From Shinisaurus crocodilurus (Eukaryota > Chordata > Lepidosauria > Squamata > Shinisauridae): 64,000 nt of DNA. Position numbers and translations under genes: made by a program. The DNA is taken from the NCBI GenBank assembly GCA_021292165.1, contig CM037878.1, positions 235,567,546 to 235,631,545 of the forward strand, read 5' to 3'. Below the pieces are notes generated by a model. That model saw only the letters and a list, made by a program, of their open reading frames with translations, searched no databases and was not told the DNA's origin. Below are positions 44,257 through 55,925 of the stretch, piece after piece. Numbering within the stretch: the stretch's first letter is position 1; each line of letters begins with the position of its first letter.

Positions 44257-44422
44257 TTCATAGATTATAGAGTTGGGAGGGGCCTACAAGGTCATCGAGT
44301 CCACCGCCCTGCTCAATGCAGGAAACTAGAGGAGGGGTCTCCCATCCAAGTAATAACCAGGCCTGACCCTGCTTAGGTTTCCATGGTCAGACAAGCTGAG
44401 CCAGCATAAGCCACAGGCCTGT
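44257..44422 (-). mobile_element. 5S rRNA-derived SINE with CR1 tail, near full length
   Basis: On the minus strand it starts ACAGGCCTGTGGCTTATGC (the 5S start GCCTACGGCC modified). It continues through GGGTCAGGCCTGGTTATTAC and TTGGATGGGAGACC into the CR1 end GGCCCCTCCCAACTCTATAA. One of the three longest copies in the window. Confidence 0.85.
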
Positions 44423-44679
44423 CTTCAGGAATAGTGAGTAGGGTCAAGTCTGATTGACAGCAGAATTCCCTCCCATGATTGAGATCCCGAATGTAAGAAA
44501 AACAAGGAAAGAAATCCTTATTCCAACAAGGAAAGCAATAATAGTGACAAAGTTTGATAATTTCTTACTTTCAGTGGTTTCATATGCATATTAAACAGCA
44601 TGGGATATAACATGGAAACTAGAACTCTATAAGCCAAGAGCCATGTGGTAGAGAAGAAGCGTCACATCACATCTGGGAC

Positions 44680-44880
44680 TGAGCCTCAAGGAAATACTGT
44701 AGCCACCCCAAAACAGTGCCTCTCATTCCCATTGCAGCCAGAAAGATGCCATTGTTGATGGTATCGAAAGCAACTGAAAGGTCAAGGAGAACTAACAACA
44801 ATGCACTCCCACAGTCTGTTTCCCTGCACAAGTTGTCCACCAGGGGCTCAAAAACAAACCAGATGAAAGGGATCTAGATC
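44680..44880 (-). mobile_element. L2 LINE RT fragment, minus strand
   Basis: On the minus strand (44840 to 44700) one reads DNLCRETDCGSALLLVLLDL and SVAFDTINNGIFL, the L2 reverse transcriptase region around motif 3. It is short and isolated. Confidence 0.75.
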
Positions 44881-45240
44881 AGGGGTAGGCAACCTTTATG
44901 AGCCCTCTGGAAATTTGAGAAACTGTCTTGGGTGCCACCACAAAATAGCTGCCATGGGAGATGTGGCTAGTCACAATGGTTAGTCATCATATAGCCCAGA
45001 GGCATTAATAGGAAATGAAGATGGCTGCTGTTGGACTCTGGAGGCCCTCACTTTGCTTTGAAGTGTTCCCAGCTGCTGGTAAGAAAATGTGTTCTACTTT
45101 CCAACTCATAGCCTCAATAAAGCACCAGCAGCATGTCAGGAGAGTGGAGCTAGTACCAGCACCAGCTCTTGGGTCAACTTCCCTTTTTCTTTTGTGGGTG
45201 CTCCCTGACACAGCTGAGGCATTGCTGAGGCATTCACACA
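44881..45240 (+). mobile_element. Possible hAT-like transposon end
   Basis: CAGGGGTAGGCAACCTTTAT at 44881 resembles hAT terminal repeats known from tetrapods (CAGGGGTGGGCAACC). I did not find the matching right end or an 8-bp duplication. The following sequence is unrecognised. Confidence 0.3.
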
Positions 45241-45249
45241 CCAGTGGCC

Positions 45250-45785
45250 AGGAGTGTGTTTGCTGAGGCTGGTGCACCAACTGTGCCCGTTCCAAGAGAC
45301 ATCTGATCTGGCCACAGTCACACATGCCTTAGTTACATCCTGTTTGACTACCATGACATGCTCTATGTGGGGTGCCTTTGAAAACTGTTCAGAACTTCAG
45401 CTGGTCCATAATGCTGCAGCCAGACTGTTGACTGGGGCCGGTTACTGGGAGCACGTGACTCCCTTGTTAAAGCAGCTTCACTGACTACCAATCTGTTTCC
45501 AGGCAGAATTCAAAGTGCTGGTTATGACCTATAAAGCCCTATATGACTTGGGACCAGGTGCTTGAAAGACTGCCTTCTCCCATATTAGCCTGCCCAGCCC
45601 TTAAGATCATCTGGAGAGGCCCTTCTTTTGAGACCACCATCAGAGGCACGTTTGGTGATGACCCGAGAGGGGGTCTTATTGGTGGCCACTCTCAGGCTGT
45701 GGAACCCAAGGGAGGCTAGGTTCGCTCCCTTTCTGCTATCCTTCCAACAGCACACAAAAAATTGCTTTATTCTAGAAGGCCTTTG
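45250..45785 (+). mobile_element. Older L2 LINE fragment, 5' portion
   Basis: Readable: LATVTHALVTSCL, a decayed YDMLYVGC-type block, QLVHNAAARLLTGAGYWEHVTPLLKQLH (to 45481), then FKVLVMTYKALYDLGP and VATLRLWNPREARFAP. The L2 3' end does not follow; a younger L2 occupies the next segment and this copy appears to resume at about 46272. Confidence 0.85.
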
Positions 45786-46271
45786 GTCTGTAAGTGGACT
45801 GGGAACTGTCCACTTACAGACTGTCCAGGGTATCTGAAGGATCGTCTCCTCCCATATGTACCTGCCCAGACACTAAGATGTGCATCAGCGGTCCTTCTCC
45901 GAGAGCCCCTGCCAAAGGAAGTGAGGCAGGTGGCTACCAGGAGGAGGGCTTTTTCTGCTGTGGCACCCCGGTTGTGGAATGAGCTCCCCAAAGAGGCTCG
46001 CCTGGTGCCAACTTTATACTCTTTCCGGCACCAGGTGAAGAACTTTCTATTCTCCCAGGCATTTTAATCATTTTAATCATCTTAATTATTTTAATCGTGT
46101 AGCTCTTTTTAACTCTGCTGCTAGCTCGGCTGTTTGTTTTTAATCTGTGGTTTTAAGTTTTATATTTATTTTATATTGTATTTTATGGTTTTAACTGTTG
46201 TAAACTGCCCAGAGAGCTTCAACTATTGGGCGGTATAAAAATGTATTAAATAAATAAATAAAATAAATAAA
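45786..46271 (+). mobile_element. Younger L2 LINE 3' end nested in the older L2
   Basis: A well-preserved L2 3' end. One frame runs from 45762 to 46067 and reads YLKDRLLPYVPAQTLRCASA, RRRAFSAVAPRLWNELPKEA and YSFRHQVKNFLFSQAF. A stem-forming 3' UTR (CTGCCCAGAG and TTGGGCGGTATAAA) and a TAAATAAATAAAATAAA tail follow. At its left edge is a perfect 14-bp inverted repeat (45786-45799 and 45808-45821, 8-nt loop). 5'-truncated, as usual. Confidence 0.88.
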
Positions 46272-46402
46272 CTGTAATTGTTGTTTTATTGTATTTCAAT
46301 GTGTTTATTGTTTTAATCTATTTTAAATGGTTTTTGGAAGCCGCCTTGAGTACCAGTTTTTGGTAGAAATATGGGATATAACTCAAATAAATAAATAAAT
46401 AG
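46272..46402 (+). mobile_element. 3' end of the older, interrupted L2
   Basis: TTTTAAATGGTTTTTGGAAG then CCGCCTTGAGTACC and GGGATATAACTCAAATAAATAAATAAAT, a second L2 tail directly after the first. Best read as the continuation of 45250-45785. Confidence 0.75.
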
Positions 46403-49113
46403 CTATGCTGAAGGAATCCTGATACTTCCCTGTATCCCTACACACTGCTGCAAGCATATGCAAAGGTGTCCAGGGATGCTGGGACCTAGAGAAACCACAT
46501 TTCCCATGGTTCCTGTAATCTCTTAATGCTGTCGTGAACATACACAGGAGTGTCCAGGGGCTCACACCTGTCAACAGTGGAGCCACCTCAGTAAATGTGG
46601 GCAAGGCCTCTGGGAATTTCCAAGAGGAAAATCACGCTGAACCCAATTTAAAGTTCAGGTTTTTACTGAACTTTAAATTGGGGGGGGGGGGCACACATCC
46701 GGAGGATATTTAATAAAATAATCCAGTTTTCCTGAAGTATTTGCAGAACAGACTTTGGTGGAGCTGCCCATCCCGTGATGAAATGTGATTTAAAGCAAAA
46801 GGTTCTCTAGTGTATTCCCGCTTTGATGTCTAGGTGCTCGAAATAAACTGCATAGTTTGTCATCTCTGAACATCCTTCCTTTTCTTCTGACTACAGGCAT
46901 TGTCTGATGGGCAATGTGTTCTAGAAAAAGAAAAAGAAATGTTCCCAACAGAATGGGTAGGGGGGGGAAGTAAAACTTCACCATCTGTTCAGAATGTCTG
47001 ACAGCCACTATATAAATAATGAACTCGGTGTTCATATTTAAGAAAACAGAATAAACAAATGGCTGTCTGAAAGTACACTTCTTTAAAACAAAAGAAAACA
47101 GAGCACTGCATCTCAACAGCTGAGTTTTTAAAGATGAAATGCTACACTTGAGACCTAGGTTTTTGTGGAGGCTAAAGGGGATTAGTAGACTCCCAAATTT
47201 ACACCATTAGAAAGAGATTGTTTTCTAATTTCCCTAGGGAAAGAGGGCAAGGGGAGACCTCACATTCATCTCTACAGTGATGCACTCAGCCTCTCCATTG
47301 TTCACTGGGGTATAAGGAAAGTGCTAGGGGACTCCATTTTCTTCTAAGCAGAATCACCCTCAGCAACTAGCATCTTTCAGGAAATCTGGATGTAGGTTGA
47401 AAGCCATGCTGCAGAAGAAAAGTAGATCATATGATACAGAAAGAGCCATTTTGCCTATTGTTTAACTTTGCCTATTGTTTAAAAAATGATGACGAGCATA
47501 TTGGACTTGGGCTTATTTACAGGAACACATACATTTCTCTGCCAATATGTGTTTGAGCTCAGTGAGGCACTGTTTCCCAACACAAAGAGAGCATCCAACA
47601 TTCAAATCAAACATGAATTATTGTTTTATTTTTTTAAAAAAGTATATACTACTTTTTCACAAAAAAAAAATATTGAAAAGAAGATACACAAATCAGTCTA
47701 GTAAAGTTGCAGATTTGCCCTGTTCTATAGCAATACTCCATTTTCCCTGTTCTAAATAAAAATGGGAAAGCATTCTGAAAAAACGGAAGCAAAACTGGAG
47801 GATCATGTCATCTAAAGAGCCTGTAAACAACCGTAAGGAATCACGAGTGCACAATAAATGCCTCATGTAGAAAAGCTCCTAGTTACAGCTTTATATAAAA
47901 TCCCACTTTAAAAACAAACAGAAAGCGAACTGGAACTTTAAATTTCTCTACTATAGTGCTCTTCCTAAATTGAAATGGACTAATAACAGATTACTGTGGG
48001 CTGTGAATTAATATTCTTACCACCTGAAGGGTTTAAGCCACCTCTTCAACTTTTGTAGACAGCAAAGAACAGCAGAAGAGTGCCCAGCTTGCAAGGTTGC
48101 AACATTTTAATCCACCAACTCTACGTTAGAGGATGCAGAATACTTACTCTTGCCAGAGTCTCAACTTACACAGCATCCTGAACCCCGGCCGTAAATGTTA
48201 GTAATTTAACCTGAACACATCACTGAGCATTGGCCAATGCAGTGAACCACAGGATGTCCATATCTTCAAGAAGCCTCTTGAACACCTACAGGTCAGAGTG
48301 ATCAAGTGCTGAGCCAGATCCCTATAAAGCTATTGGTCAGGGTTACTCTTTTATCTGAGCTGAGCAGTAAGAGGAGCAGCACCTAAGTCGTCCCTGCTAT
48401 TGCCTTACTTGTACATATCTACATTCTCCTTTACTTCACTGTGTCAATTTTTTTACAATGCCTTGCTATTCTCACCTTGACTTTCACCCATCAGAGGCAC
48501 TAGTCTGAAAACTGTTCCGTAATAGGTCTTGTGGGGGGTGGGGGAGGAATGTAAGTCATCAAGTTTTAGCCTGGAGGAGATCTCAGATCCAAAACTAGCT
48601 TCATCTCTTGTTGCAGCTGAGCCTGGCTTTATGACCTTGAGAGCCTGTTGCAGGACTTATCTGTTCTCCCAGAAGTACTTGAAAAACAGAAATGATATTA
48701 TCCCTTAGTTTTGCAGATGCTGCTGTTCTGTCAATTGTCACTGGGCTATCACCTTGCAAAAGCATACTGGAGTGTCAGTGCTGTCTGCAAACCTCAGAAC
48801 AAACATCAGTCATTCTAATTAAACAGCACCCAGGGATTATTTCTCCTTCTTTGTACCCTGCCATCACAAAATAAACTCATAAAAGCCCCAAACCTGCTGC
48901 TTAGATAACACATGCTAAAAAAGACCTTACTGCTGTTACACACAGAGCTTCCGACTGTCATGCTGCCAGCTCTCATCCTGTTCCAATGAACTATTAAATA
49001 AAAGAGGCCCAACAGAGAGTGAGAAATCTCAGGGTAAGCAAGGGGGAAACAGCACATGCAAAGATGTTTTGAAAGTAACAATGCTTGAATAATCAAGGGT
49101 CGGGTGTAAACAA
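46403..49113. other. No recognised gene; G12 tract at 46680
   Basis: G12 at 46680-46691. Otherwise unique-looking DNA with chance-length open frames. Confidence 0.45.
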
Positions 49114-49603
49114 GGGGTTGGATCTAGACTCAGTCATTGTTCGTGTACACCCGAAGTCAGTGAAGCGAATTAGCCATGAGGCCGCTCAACAAGGTCTGCC
49201 ACGGACGGCCTTATCCTTATCCCATCAGCCAGAGCAGCCAGGCTGGTGGGGACTAGGAAGAGGGCCTTCTCTGTGGCGGCCCCCACATTATGGAACTCCC
49301 TCCCTAGTGACCTTCGCCATGCCCCCTCCGTGATGAGCTTCCGCCGTGCATTAAAAACATGGCTGTTCAGGCGGGAATATGGGGTGGGTTAGGTTTTTAA
49401 AAGAACTTTTTATATTGTTTTAATTATTATTATATTTTATTGTATTGTTTTATTGTATTTTAATTGTACATCGCCCAGGGTGGCCGGGTGACCGGCCAGA
49501 TGGGCGATTAATAAATATAATAAATAAATAAATAAATGATTTAACTTTAGTCCCAATGATTTCAATGGGTCTGCTCTAACCATGACTAAGTATGGATCCA
49601 ACC
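49114..49603. mobile_element. Palindromic MITE split by an L2 insertion
   Basis: Left half begins GGGGTTGGATCTAGACTCAG; right half ends ACTAAGTATGGATCCAACCC. The two ends are imperfect inverted repeats of about 25 bp. The L2 at about 49180-49537 lies between the halves, so the MITE is older. Confidence 0.6.
49180..49537 (+). mobile_element. Young L2 LINE 3' end
   Basis: Encodes RRAFSVAAPTLWNSLPSDLR-like sequence and FRRALKTWLFRREYGVG-like residues. The 3' UTR follows, with the stem ATCGCCCA...TGGGCGAT enclosing TGGCCGG...CCGGCCA (49470-49508), and an AATAAATAAATAAATAAATG tail. It is nearly identical to 60323-60573, implying recent activity of this subfamily. Confidence 0.88.
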
Positions 49604-50205
49604 CAATATCTTTGTACTCCTTAGTTTCTACTTCTAACATCTTGCCCTTCTAACTTATGCATTTTGTCTTTTCACCTAAACTGAATTGAAATCAAAATGA
49701 AGAAAGTACTCACTTCCATACAAAAATACCACCAGTCAGGGAGCAATAGGTAAGGTTTGTGCTTTCCATACAAACTGTATGGTATAATATGTTTTGTTTT
49801 TCTTGATGGAGTTTCTTGATGTTTGATGATTCCCCCCCCCCCCCCGGTTCAGAATGTTCTGTGACAGGGGCAGGAGGGACACACAACATGGTTGCAACTT
49901 TGTCCATAAAAGTAGCAGTATCTCCCTCATTTATAACAACCATTCATGACTCAAATAAACTGTGATTTCATATTCTATAACTTTGGTCTTGGTTTGGATC
50001 AATAAGAACAGTTGTTAAGATGCTACATGAAAAAAGGGGGGGGAAACCTATGTTTTTGCAATATTTCTCTGTAAATAGCACCTCAGTGATGGCCTCAATC
50101 AAAATGAGGCTAGAAACCAATATTATAAAGCATGAAATTCCTGTCATTTGAGCTAGTGAAGAGCTTAATAAGAACTATATAATATGATTTATTCAGTCAG
50201 TCATC
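49604..50205. other. C14 tract; otherwise unrecognised
   Basis: C14 at 49832-49845; no other feature recognised. Confidence 0.5.
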
Positions 50206-50228
50206 AATATATATATATATATATATAA
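50206..50228. repeat. (AT)n microsatellite
   Basis: AT dinucleotide run abutting the SINE tail. Confidence 0.9.
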
Positions 50229-50479
50229 TTTTATTTATTATTTTATTTATTATATTTATACCCCGCCTTTTTTCCTGCAAGGAACCCAAGGCGGCTTACA
50301 TAATTCTTCTCCTCCTCCTCTCCACTTTATCCTCACAACAACAACCCTGTGAACTAGGTTAGGCTGAGAGTCAGTGACTGGCCCAAAGTCACCCAGTGGG
50401 TTTCATGGCCAAGCGGGGCCTAGAACATGGATCTCCCGATTCCCAATCCAACACTCTCATCACTATGCCACACTGGCTA
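50229..50479 (-). mobile_element. tRNA-derived CORE-like SINE
   Basis: Well-preserved minus-strand copy with the same head, core and L2-like tail as at 40285; the TATTTATACCCCGCC end is present. Confidence 0.88.
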
Positions 50480-51689
50480 ATTATTACCATTCAATACATG
50501 CAGATGTGAGCTAACACGATCATCTGTGAGGTGTTGCTTCATGCTACTAAAGAAGGCAACAGTAAACATATGTTAGTGATAGCAGCCTATGTTACTCATG
50601 GATCTTATATAGTGCAACTCAAAGCAAGAAAGCATGCATCACTCACATTCATCTCCTGCCTGTGTGTCTGCCACCATCTGTTTCTCACCCTTCTGAGTGT
50701 CATTCTCATCTACTTTCAAACAGTTACATATGTCAGTGCATGTAAAGCCATGATGATGGCAGCTGCAAAGTTTTGATGTACATGTGGTCTTCTTACAAGA
50801 GAACTTCAATAAGTGTAGAACAGCCTATGGTATAGTCATCTTGGATACAAATTTATCATTGTTGTCATTCGTCATCGTCATCATCATCATCATCATCATG
50901 GATCTCCCATCCATAACCTGCCTCTTGAGATGGAATCTCCACATTAACCACAATGTCATTTCACCATTTGATACATTGGTGATGTCAGTAGTACAAAGTA
51001 CAAGCCAAACACCAGACTGTGTTGGTAGTATCTTCTCTGGCTCAGCAATCTTCTTCTGGAACACAGCCTAACTGACATCTCCAACATTAGTTTTTTTGTA
51101 GAACTGGACATAAACAGCTTTTGAACAAAATGTTCTAATGTAGCCGTTGTAGCATCTGGTGGTGATTCATCCAGTCCAAGCCTATAAAATGTTTTCATGT
51201 GATTGCTGGAAAACCTTCCAACAAGTAAGTTTACCTTTACCAGCAAAACCACTTTAGGGATGGGTGAGAAGTTTGTTCAGTTTGTTTTTTGCTAAGAAAT
51301 GTGTGTACTTTGAAATGAAAGCAGGAGTGAGCTGAACCGAGCTCTGAAGTTCAGTTCAGAGAATTTCTTGTTCACCCTTCCCTACTTAAGTATCCCCCAA
51401 ATTCTGGACACAGAAATGCCTAGTGTATTCACTGTAACAGTATCCTAAAGTATTTTTACTTTAACAGTATTCATCCTAAGTGTATTCATCCATATTGAAA
51501 AAAAGTATCCATCCTAAGTGTATTCATTGTGATGGTAAAGAAGAAAATTGATGATGACAATATTCTTAAAATAGAAGATTAAATGAAAGCTAATACAAAT
51601 GAAGCCATCTAGTGTCCTGGATGTTCATGAATTTGTATATGGGAAATTGAAGGTCCAGTCTCTACTGAAGCTCCGTGGTTGATCTTCGG
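50480..51689. other. (ATC)n microsatellite; otherwise unrecognised
   Basis: (ATC)n at about 50871-50899. About 51255-51385 resembles the AT-rich GATGGG repeat (GGGATGGGTGAGAAGTTTG). Nothing else. Confidence 0.45.
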
Positions 51690-52300
51690 CTAGGGATGGG
51701 AAAGATATTTGTTCAAGTTCACATTTTAATGCAAGCTTACCCAACTTTGCACTTTTGAACTTAGGTGTGACCCAAAGTTATCCTTTGAAATTCACACTTC
51801 TACAAATTTTGCAATGGAGTTGTCAAAAAAATGTGTAAAAAATGCATATGTTAGGTAAAGTTGCACCAAAATGCAAGTTTATTCGTTCATTTTATATCCC
51901 ATCTTTCCACCAAAAGTGGTGCTCAAGGTGGCAAACAATAATATAAACCATAATTAAAATAACATAAAAACAGATCCATAGGAACACAATTAAAAACAAG
52001 AACAACAGAAGAAATAGATGGCATCCAACCAATTAAAAATGTGAAAATAACATAAAATGCATCATATTAGGCAAAATTGCATACAAACATGTGTGCATTA
52101 GGAGAAATGTACACACAAATGCATATGAATTTTTTATGAACCTTTTTCTTTTCTTTTTAAATAAAATATCCAAATGTTCTGGACAAACCAAACTTAAGAC
52201 TACAAAAATTCTCAAATTTTGTGACAAACTAAATTTAAGATTGGGGTGGGGGGATGAAAATCTGAGAGAAACTGAAATTGACAGATTTGTCCATACCTAC
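51690..52300 (-). repeat. AT-rich dispersed repeat with an L2 tail inserted
   Basis: Starts CTAGGGATGGGAAAG and carries TGCATATGTTAGG and TGTGCATTAGGAGAAATG blocks, the reverse complement of the family seen at 7800. A minus-strand L2-like 3' end (about 51885-52060, ATTCGTTCATTTTATATCCC with CTCAAGGTGGC) lies within it. Confidence 0.5.
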
Positions 52301-53558
52301 TTGGGCAGCATGATTTCTTACACCCAGGTTCCTATGAGGCGAAAATGATATTCTCTGAGCCACCTGGAGGAAAAATGAGATGCAATGTTTATAAAAGCTA
52401 TATGTGGAAGCCTATTACACCCCTCACACCACTGTCACTACCAAAAAAGTCAGTCTTAAAGTAATCTTCTTAAACAGTGTGATGCTATGTTATAGCAGTG
52501 AAGAAAGCCAGCTGGCAGATTTGTTATTGTTTCTGTTGTTCCTTATATTATTGTAGCAAATGCATGCTTAGTCATTTCTGCCATCTGCTGCACAAGCATT
52601 ATTTAATAGCAGAAGCACAGTGACTACCTGGCTTTGCTGGTGTTATTTAAATTGTCTATAGGAAGGAGTGGGGTGAGATAAATATAACAGCATAAAAACA
52701 GAATGCCTGAAGATGAAGAGGTACGTCACTGAAGTGAAGCAAAAAGGAAGCACCTGAGGAAAGCTAGAATGCAGGTTTTCCCACTATTTGAATAATGCTT
52801 TTTTACCCGTTAATGAAGAAATATTGCTGCTGTTACACTTATAGAAAATCAAAATCAAGACTAAACATGTAGAATTGCTCTCTGACTCTAAAATCAGTGG
52901 GACATATGAAGGGGATAATTATGTGCTGGCAACTTTACTTGACTCACTGATTCAAGGATGATTTCCTAAAAATTGCTGGCAGTTGTCATCTAGTTCCTCT
53001 TAGCTACATCTTCTTTCCTGACAGGGTAAGAAAATTACATGAGAGAAAATGGCTTTTAAACTTTCAGGGCAAAAAGAGCTGGCTTTTTTCAAAATAGTAG
53101 GGAGCAGACCGCTGTCATGAAGGGTTACCACTGAGTGACACTACCCACTGCTTCAACATACCCATAATAATTGCTATAATTAACAGAGAAAATGATGAGA
53201 AAGAAATGGATGAATGTAAAACAGGCAGACCTAGGCAGAAATCTTTGATCTATGGTTTCTGGTGGAGTTTGTTGTTGCTGGTGAATATTCAAGTTCTTTT
53301 ACTGGCTGTAGCAATGATAATCCAATTATGCTATAAAATTGTATGTATGAACAAATTAGTAGTCTAGCTTTGGTCCATGTCACTTTCACATGTGTTCACC
53401 CATAGGATTCTTCTCTCTACTTCTGCATTAAACTGCATTTTAAAAAGTCTCCAATAAAACTTGCATTTGAATAGTATTTGAAACATTTATTTCTCAAAGT
53501 ACAGATTTCTGAATTAAATTTTCTCAAACTCTGTATTTTTAATAGCATAATTTTATGA
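52301..53558. other. No recognised feature
   Basis: Unique-looking AT-rich DNA. Confidence 0.45.
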
Positions 53559-53760
53559 TTTTTTTTATTTTAAAAATATGTTATTGAATTTTTCCAATCA
53601 TACAACTAATAATGAATAAAACAAAAATACAACATAAACATTGTGCACCCCCACCTCTTGGAACCAAGTTATATTTCCCCCCATATATATGATATTATTC
53701 TGTATTCCAAAAATGTAACAAATCTTGACAAGGTTTGTTCCCAACACATAATCCAAAAAT

Positions 53761-53967
53761 TTACCCCAAAATGTTCACAAAAGTGTCTTTCTCCAATTGT
53801 CCTTTTTGGCACTTAATATTACAAGTTAATTTATCATTTAGCGCGATATCCCATACCTCTTTATACCACTCAGTAATTGAAAAGACATGTTGAACTTTCC
53901 ATTTCCTGGCTATCATTAATTTAGCTGCTGTTAACAAATTCACAATCAATTCTTTAGTATTAGTAGT
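53761..53967 (-). pseudogene. L1 ORF2 C-terminal piece, minus strand
   Basis: Reads KELIVNLLTAAKLMIARKWK and then ITEWYKEVWDIALNDKLTCN, the extreme C-terminal region of L1 ORF2p (consensus AAxxxIAxxWK). It is a fragment with a stop at its end and is not functional. Confidence 0.85.
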
Positions 53968-55100
53968 AAAAATGAAGATATTGCCTAAGATAAACTTTTT
54001 GTTTAGGATGTTACCAGTAAAGAGTACAGAAAAAGAAATTAAAGATTGGCAATTAATTATTAATGAATATTGTAATGGAAGGGAAAAATCAAGGATTAAT
54101 AAATTCAGTTGGTATGAAGCTCAAAAAATAGGTGGTTTAGGTCTTCCTAATATAAAGTGGTATTATTTAGCCAACCAAGTAAGACATATTTTGGATATTA
54201 TAGCAGGGAAAGATAAAATGTGGTTGGAATTAGAATCACAAGAATTAGGAAACATGATGGTGAACATATTATTTAAGAAAAATATAAATAATATCATAAA
54301 AGGACTAGAAAATCCCTTTCTGAGGAGTATGTTAGAGAGTTGGAATAGCACGAGGAAATTTTTTACACCAGAGGTATCCCCATTAACTCCAGTAGTGGTA
54401 ATGGAAGATTTTCCAGAAAATGTAAGACATTTAGAAGTTATACTAAGGGGAAAAAAGGTGATTATATATTAATGGATTGGGTGGAAACACAGAAGACTAG
54501 AGAACATATAATAGAAATAGTAGGAAGAGGAAGAATTTCATGGTTAAATTTAATGCAATTGGAACTGTGGTTAAAAAAGTGGAGGACAAGAAGATATGAT
54601 AGTGAAAGAGAATTAACCAATTTTGAAAAGACAGTTTTGACTAGAGAAGCTATAGAAGGTAATGTGTCAACAAGTGGTACAACAAAGGTTTTATATATAA
54701 TGTTACAGAAAAAAGAAGAACATAAAGATTCTCTTAAATTGTTATGGGATAATGAATTTTATGAGGAAATACCAAAACAAAGTTGGAAAAATATTTGGGA
54801 TAGACACATTGTAAGAGTTATGTCAACTAGGATGAAAGAGAATTTCTATAAAGTGGTATGGAGATGGTATCTAACTCCAGTAAGATTAAATCGGATAGAC
54901 AGCAACTGTTCTGCAATGTGGTAGAGAGGGTGTAATGAAAAAGGTACATATGCCTACATGTGGTGGAGTTGTAAAAATGTTCTGGCAGAAAGTGTTTGCA
55001 GAAATAATTGGAATGGAATTAGAGGTCTGCCCAAAATTAGCACTGTTAACCATAACAGAAAAAGTAGTATGTTTAAAAAATCCTATGAATTTTTACACCT
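53968..55100 (+). pseudogene. L1 ORF2 post-RT region, inverted, frameshifted
   Basis: Begins KILPKINFLFRMLPV, followed by FSWYEAQKIGGLGLPNIKWY and YYLANQVRHIL, typical of L1 ORF2 after the reverse transcriptase. A slip in a G4A6 run near 54447-54456 shifts the frame. The second piece (54472-54924) contains LQKKEEHKDSLKLLWDNEF and WRWYLTPVRLNRIDSNCS. After a TAG at 54922 the Cys motif region GTYAYMWWSC is readable, then another shift to KMFWQKVFAEIIG and CPKLALLTITE. Only a few lesions suggest moderate age. Confidence 0.85.
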
Positions 55101-55159
55101 TGAGGGCCATTGGCTAAAAGGCACTATAGAGATATTAACTTATAAATAAGCAAGCTTCA

Positions 55160-55925
55160 CTGTGTTTAGTAGACTTTATTCCTAGGTAACTGTGGACCTC
55201 TCTCAGTAGGCCCTTCTTTGGGTCTCATCACCATCAGAAGTTAGAAAGTGGAGATTCATGAGAACCCTTCTCACTTGTTGCTCCTAAACTTTGGAACTGT
55301 GTTTCCAAGGAAACTCACCTGCCCCTGAGCCTGAGGTCTTCCCAGCACTGGGCACATTACTTTATATTCTCCTGGGACTTTTAGTATTCTGTTTTAAAGC
55401 ACTGTGCTTTTATGTGGTCCACTACACTTACGCTCAATGCACTATTGCATTTAACATGATTGATTTTTCAAATACAAATAGCTGCCATGGACTGCCAATT
55501 ACAATTGGGACCAATCCTGTTGCAATCCCATGAAAATTCATCCCCCCAAAGTTGCTATTAGCCCTGGGAGGGAAGCTTCCACTGTTGCTAATGGGATCTT
55601 TCCTCACAATGCAAACAGCTAATGGGGGGGGGGGTGTTGCTCCAACCATGGCAGGAGGGAAAGGATTAAACTCCCCTTTCCACCAACCATGGACGTGATT
55701 GTGATTGGGCCCCCTCTGGTAGCTATGTGTGTTTGATAAATCAGTCACCTTAAATGCAATCGCTCATTCAAATTTAATGGAATGTGTAGCTTGGCTCTCA
55801 TTCTTCTGCTGCTGTTTTTATTTTTGTTATGTTTATGTTTTTCAGTGTTTTGAAATTATGTGTAAACTGGTCTGGGAGGCCTTGCCCAATAGAGTGGGGT
55901 AAAAATCATCTCAATCAATCAAATT
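55160..55925 (+). mobile_element. L2 LINE 3' end split by a foldback element
   Basis: 55165-55395 carries an L2 C-terminus (RTLLTC then TLELCFQGNSPAPEPEVFPA, diverged). 55800-55925 carries a 3' UTR (GTGTAAACTGGTCTGGGAGG, GTGGGGTAAAAATCATCTCA). The foldback element at 55444-55760 separates them. Confidence 0.6.
55444..55760. mobile_element. Foldback MITE with about 40-bp terminal repeats
   Basis: ATTGCATTTAACATGATTGA at the left end and its near-complement (TCAGTCACCTTAAATGCAAT) at the right. Similarity continues inward through TTTTTCAAATAC and AAATAGCTGCCA. G11 at 55624-55634 is inside. Non-coding; class unknown. Confidence 0.65.

Larger units (their letters stand above)
53559..55100 (-). 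mobile_element. L1 LINE insertion with 5' inversion (twin priming)
   Basis: The 3' end of an L1 lies on the minus strand: a T-run at 53559-53566 (the poly(A) tail), the 3' UTR, then ORF2 codons up to about 53967. At about 53968 the orientation flips. The preceding ORF2 portion reads on the plus strand out to roughly 55100. The two parts meet at adjoining ORF2 regions in the order predicted by twin priming: the inverted part ends near the residues where the minus-strand part begins. Outer target duplications were not resolved. Confidence 0.85.

Noticed and set aside
46790..47116. 108-codon hydrophobic frame on the minus strand as a membrane protein
   Set aside because: Its length is within chance expectation and its hydrophobicity reflects T-rich codons; no homologue recognised.
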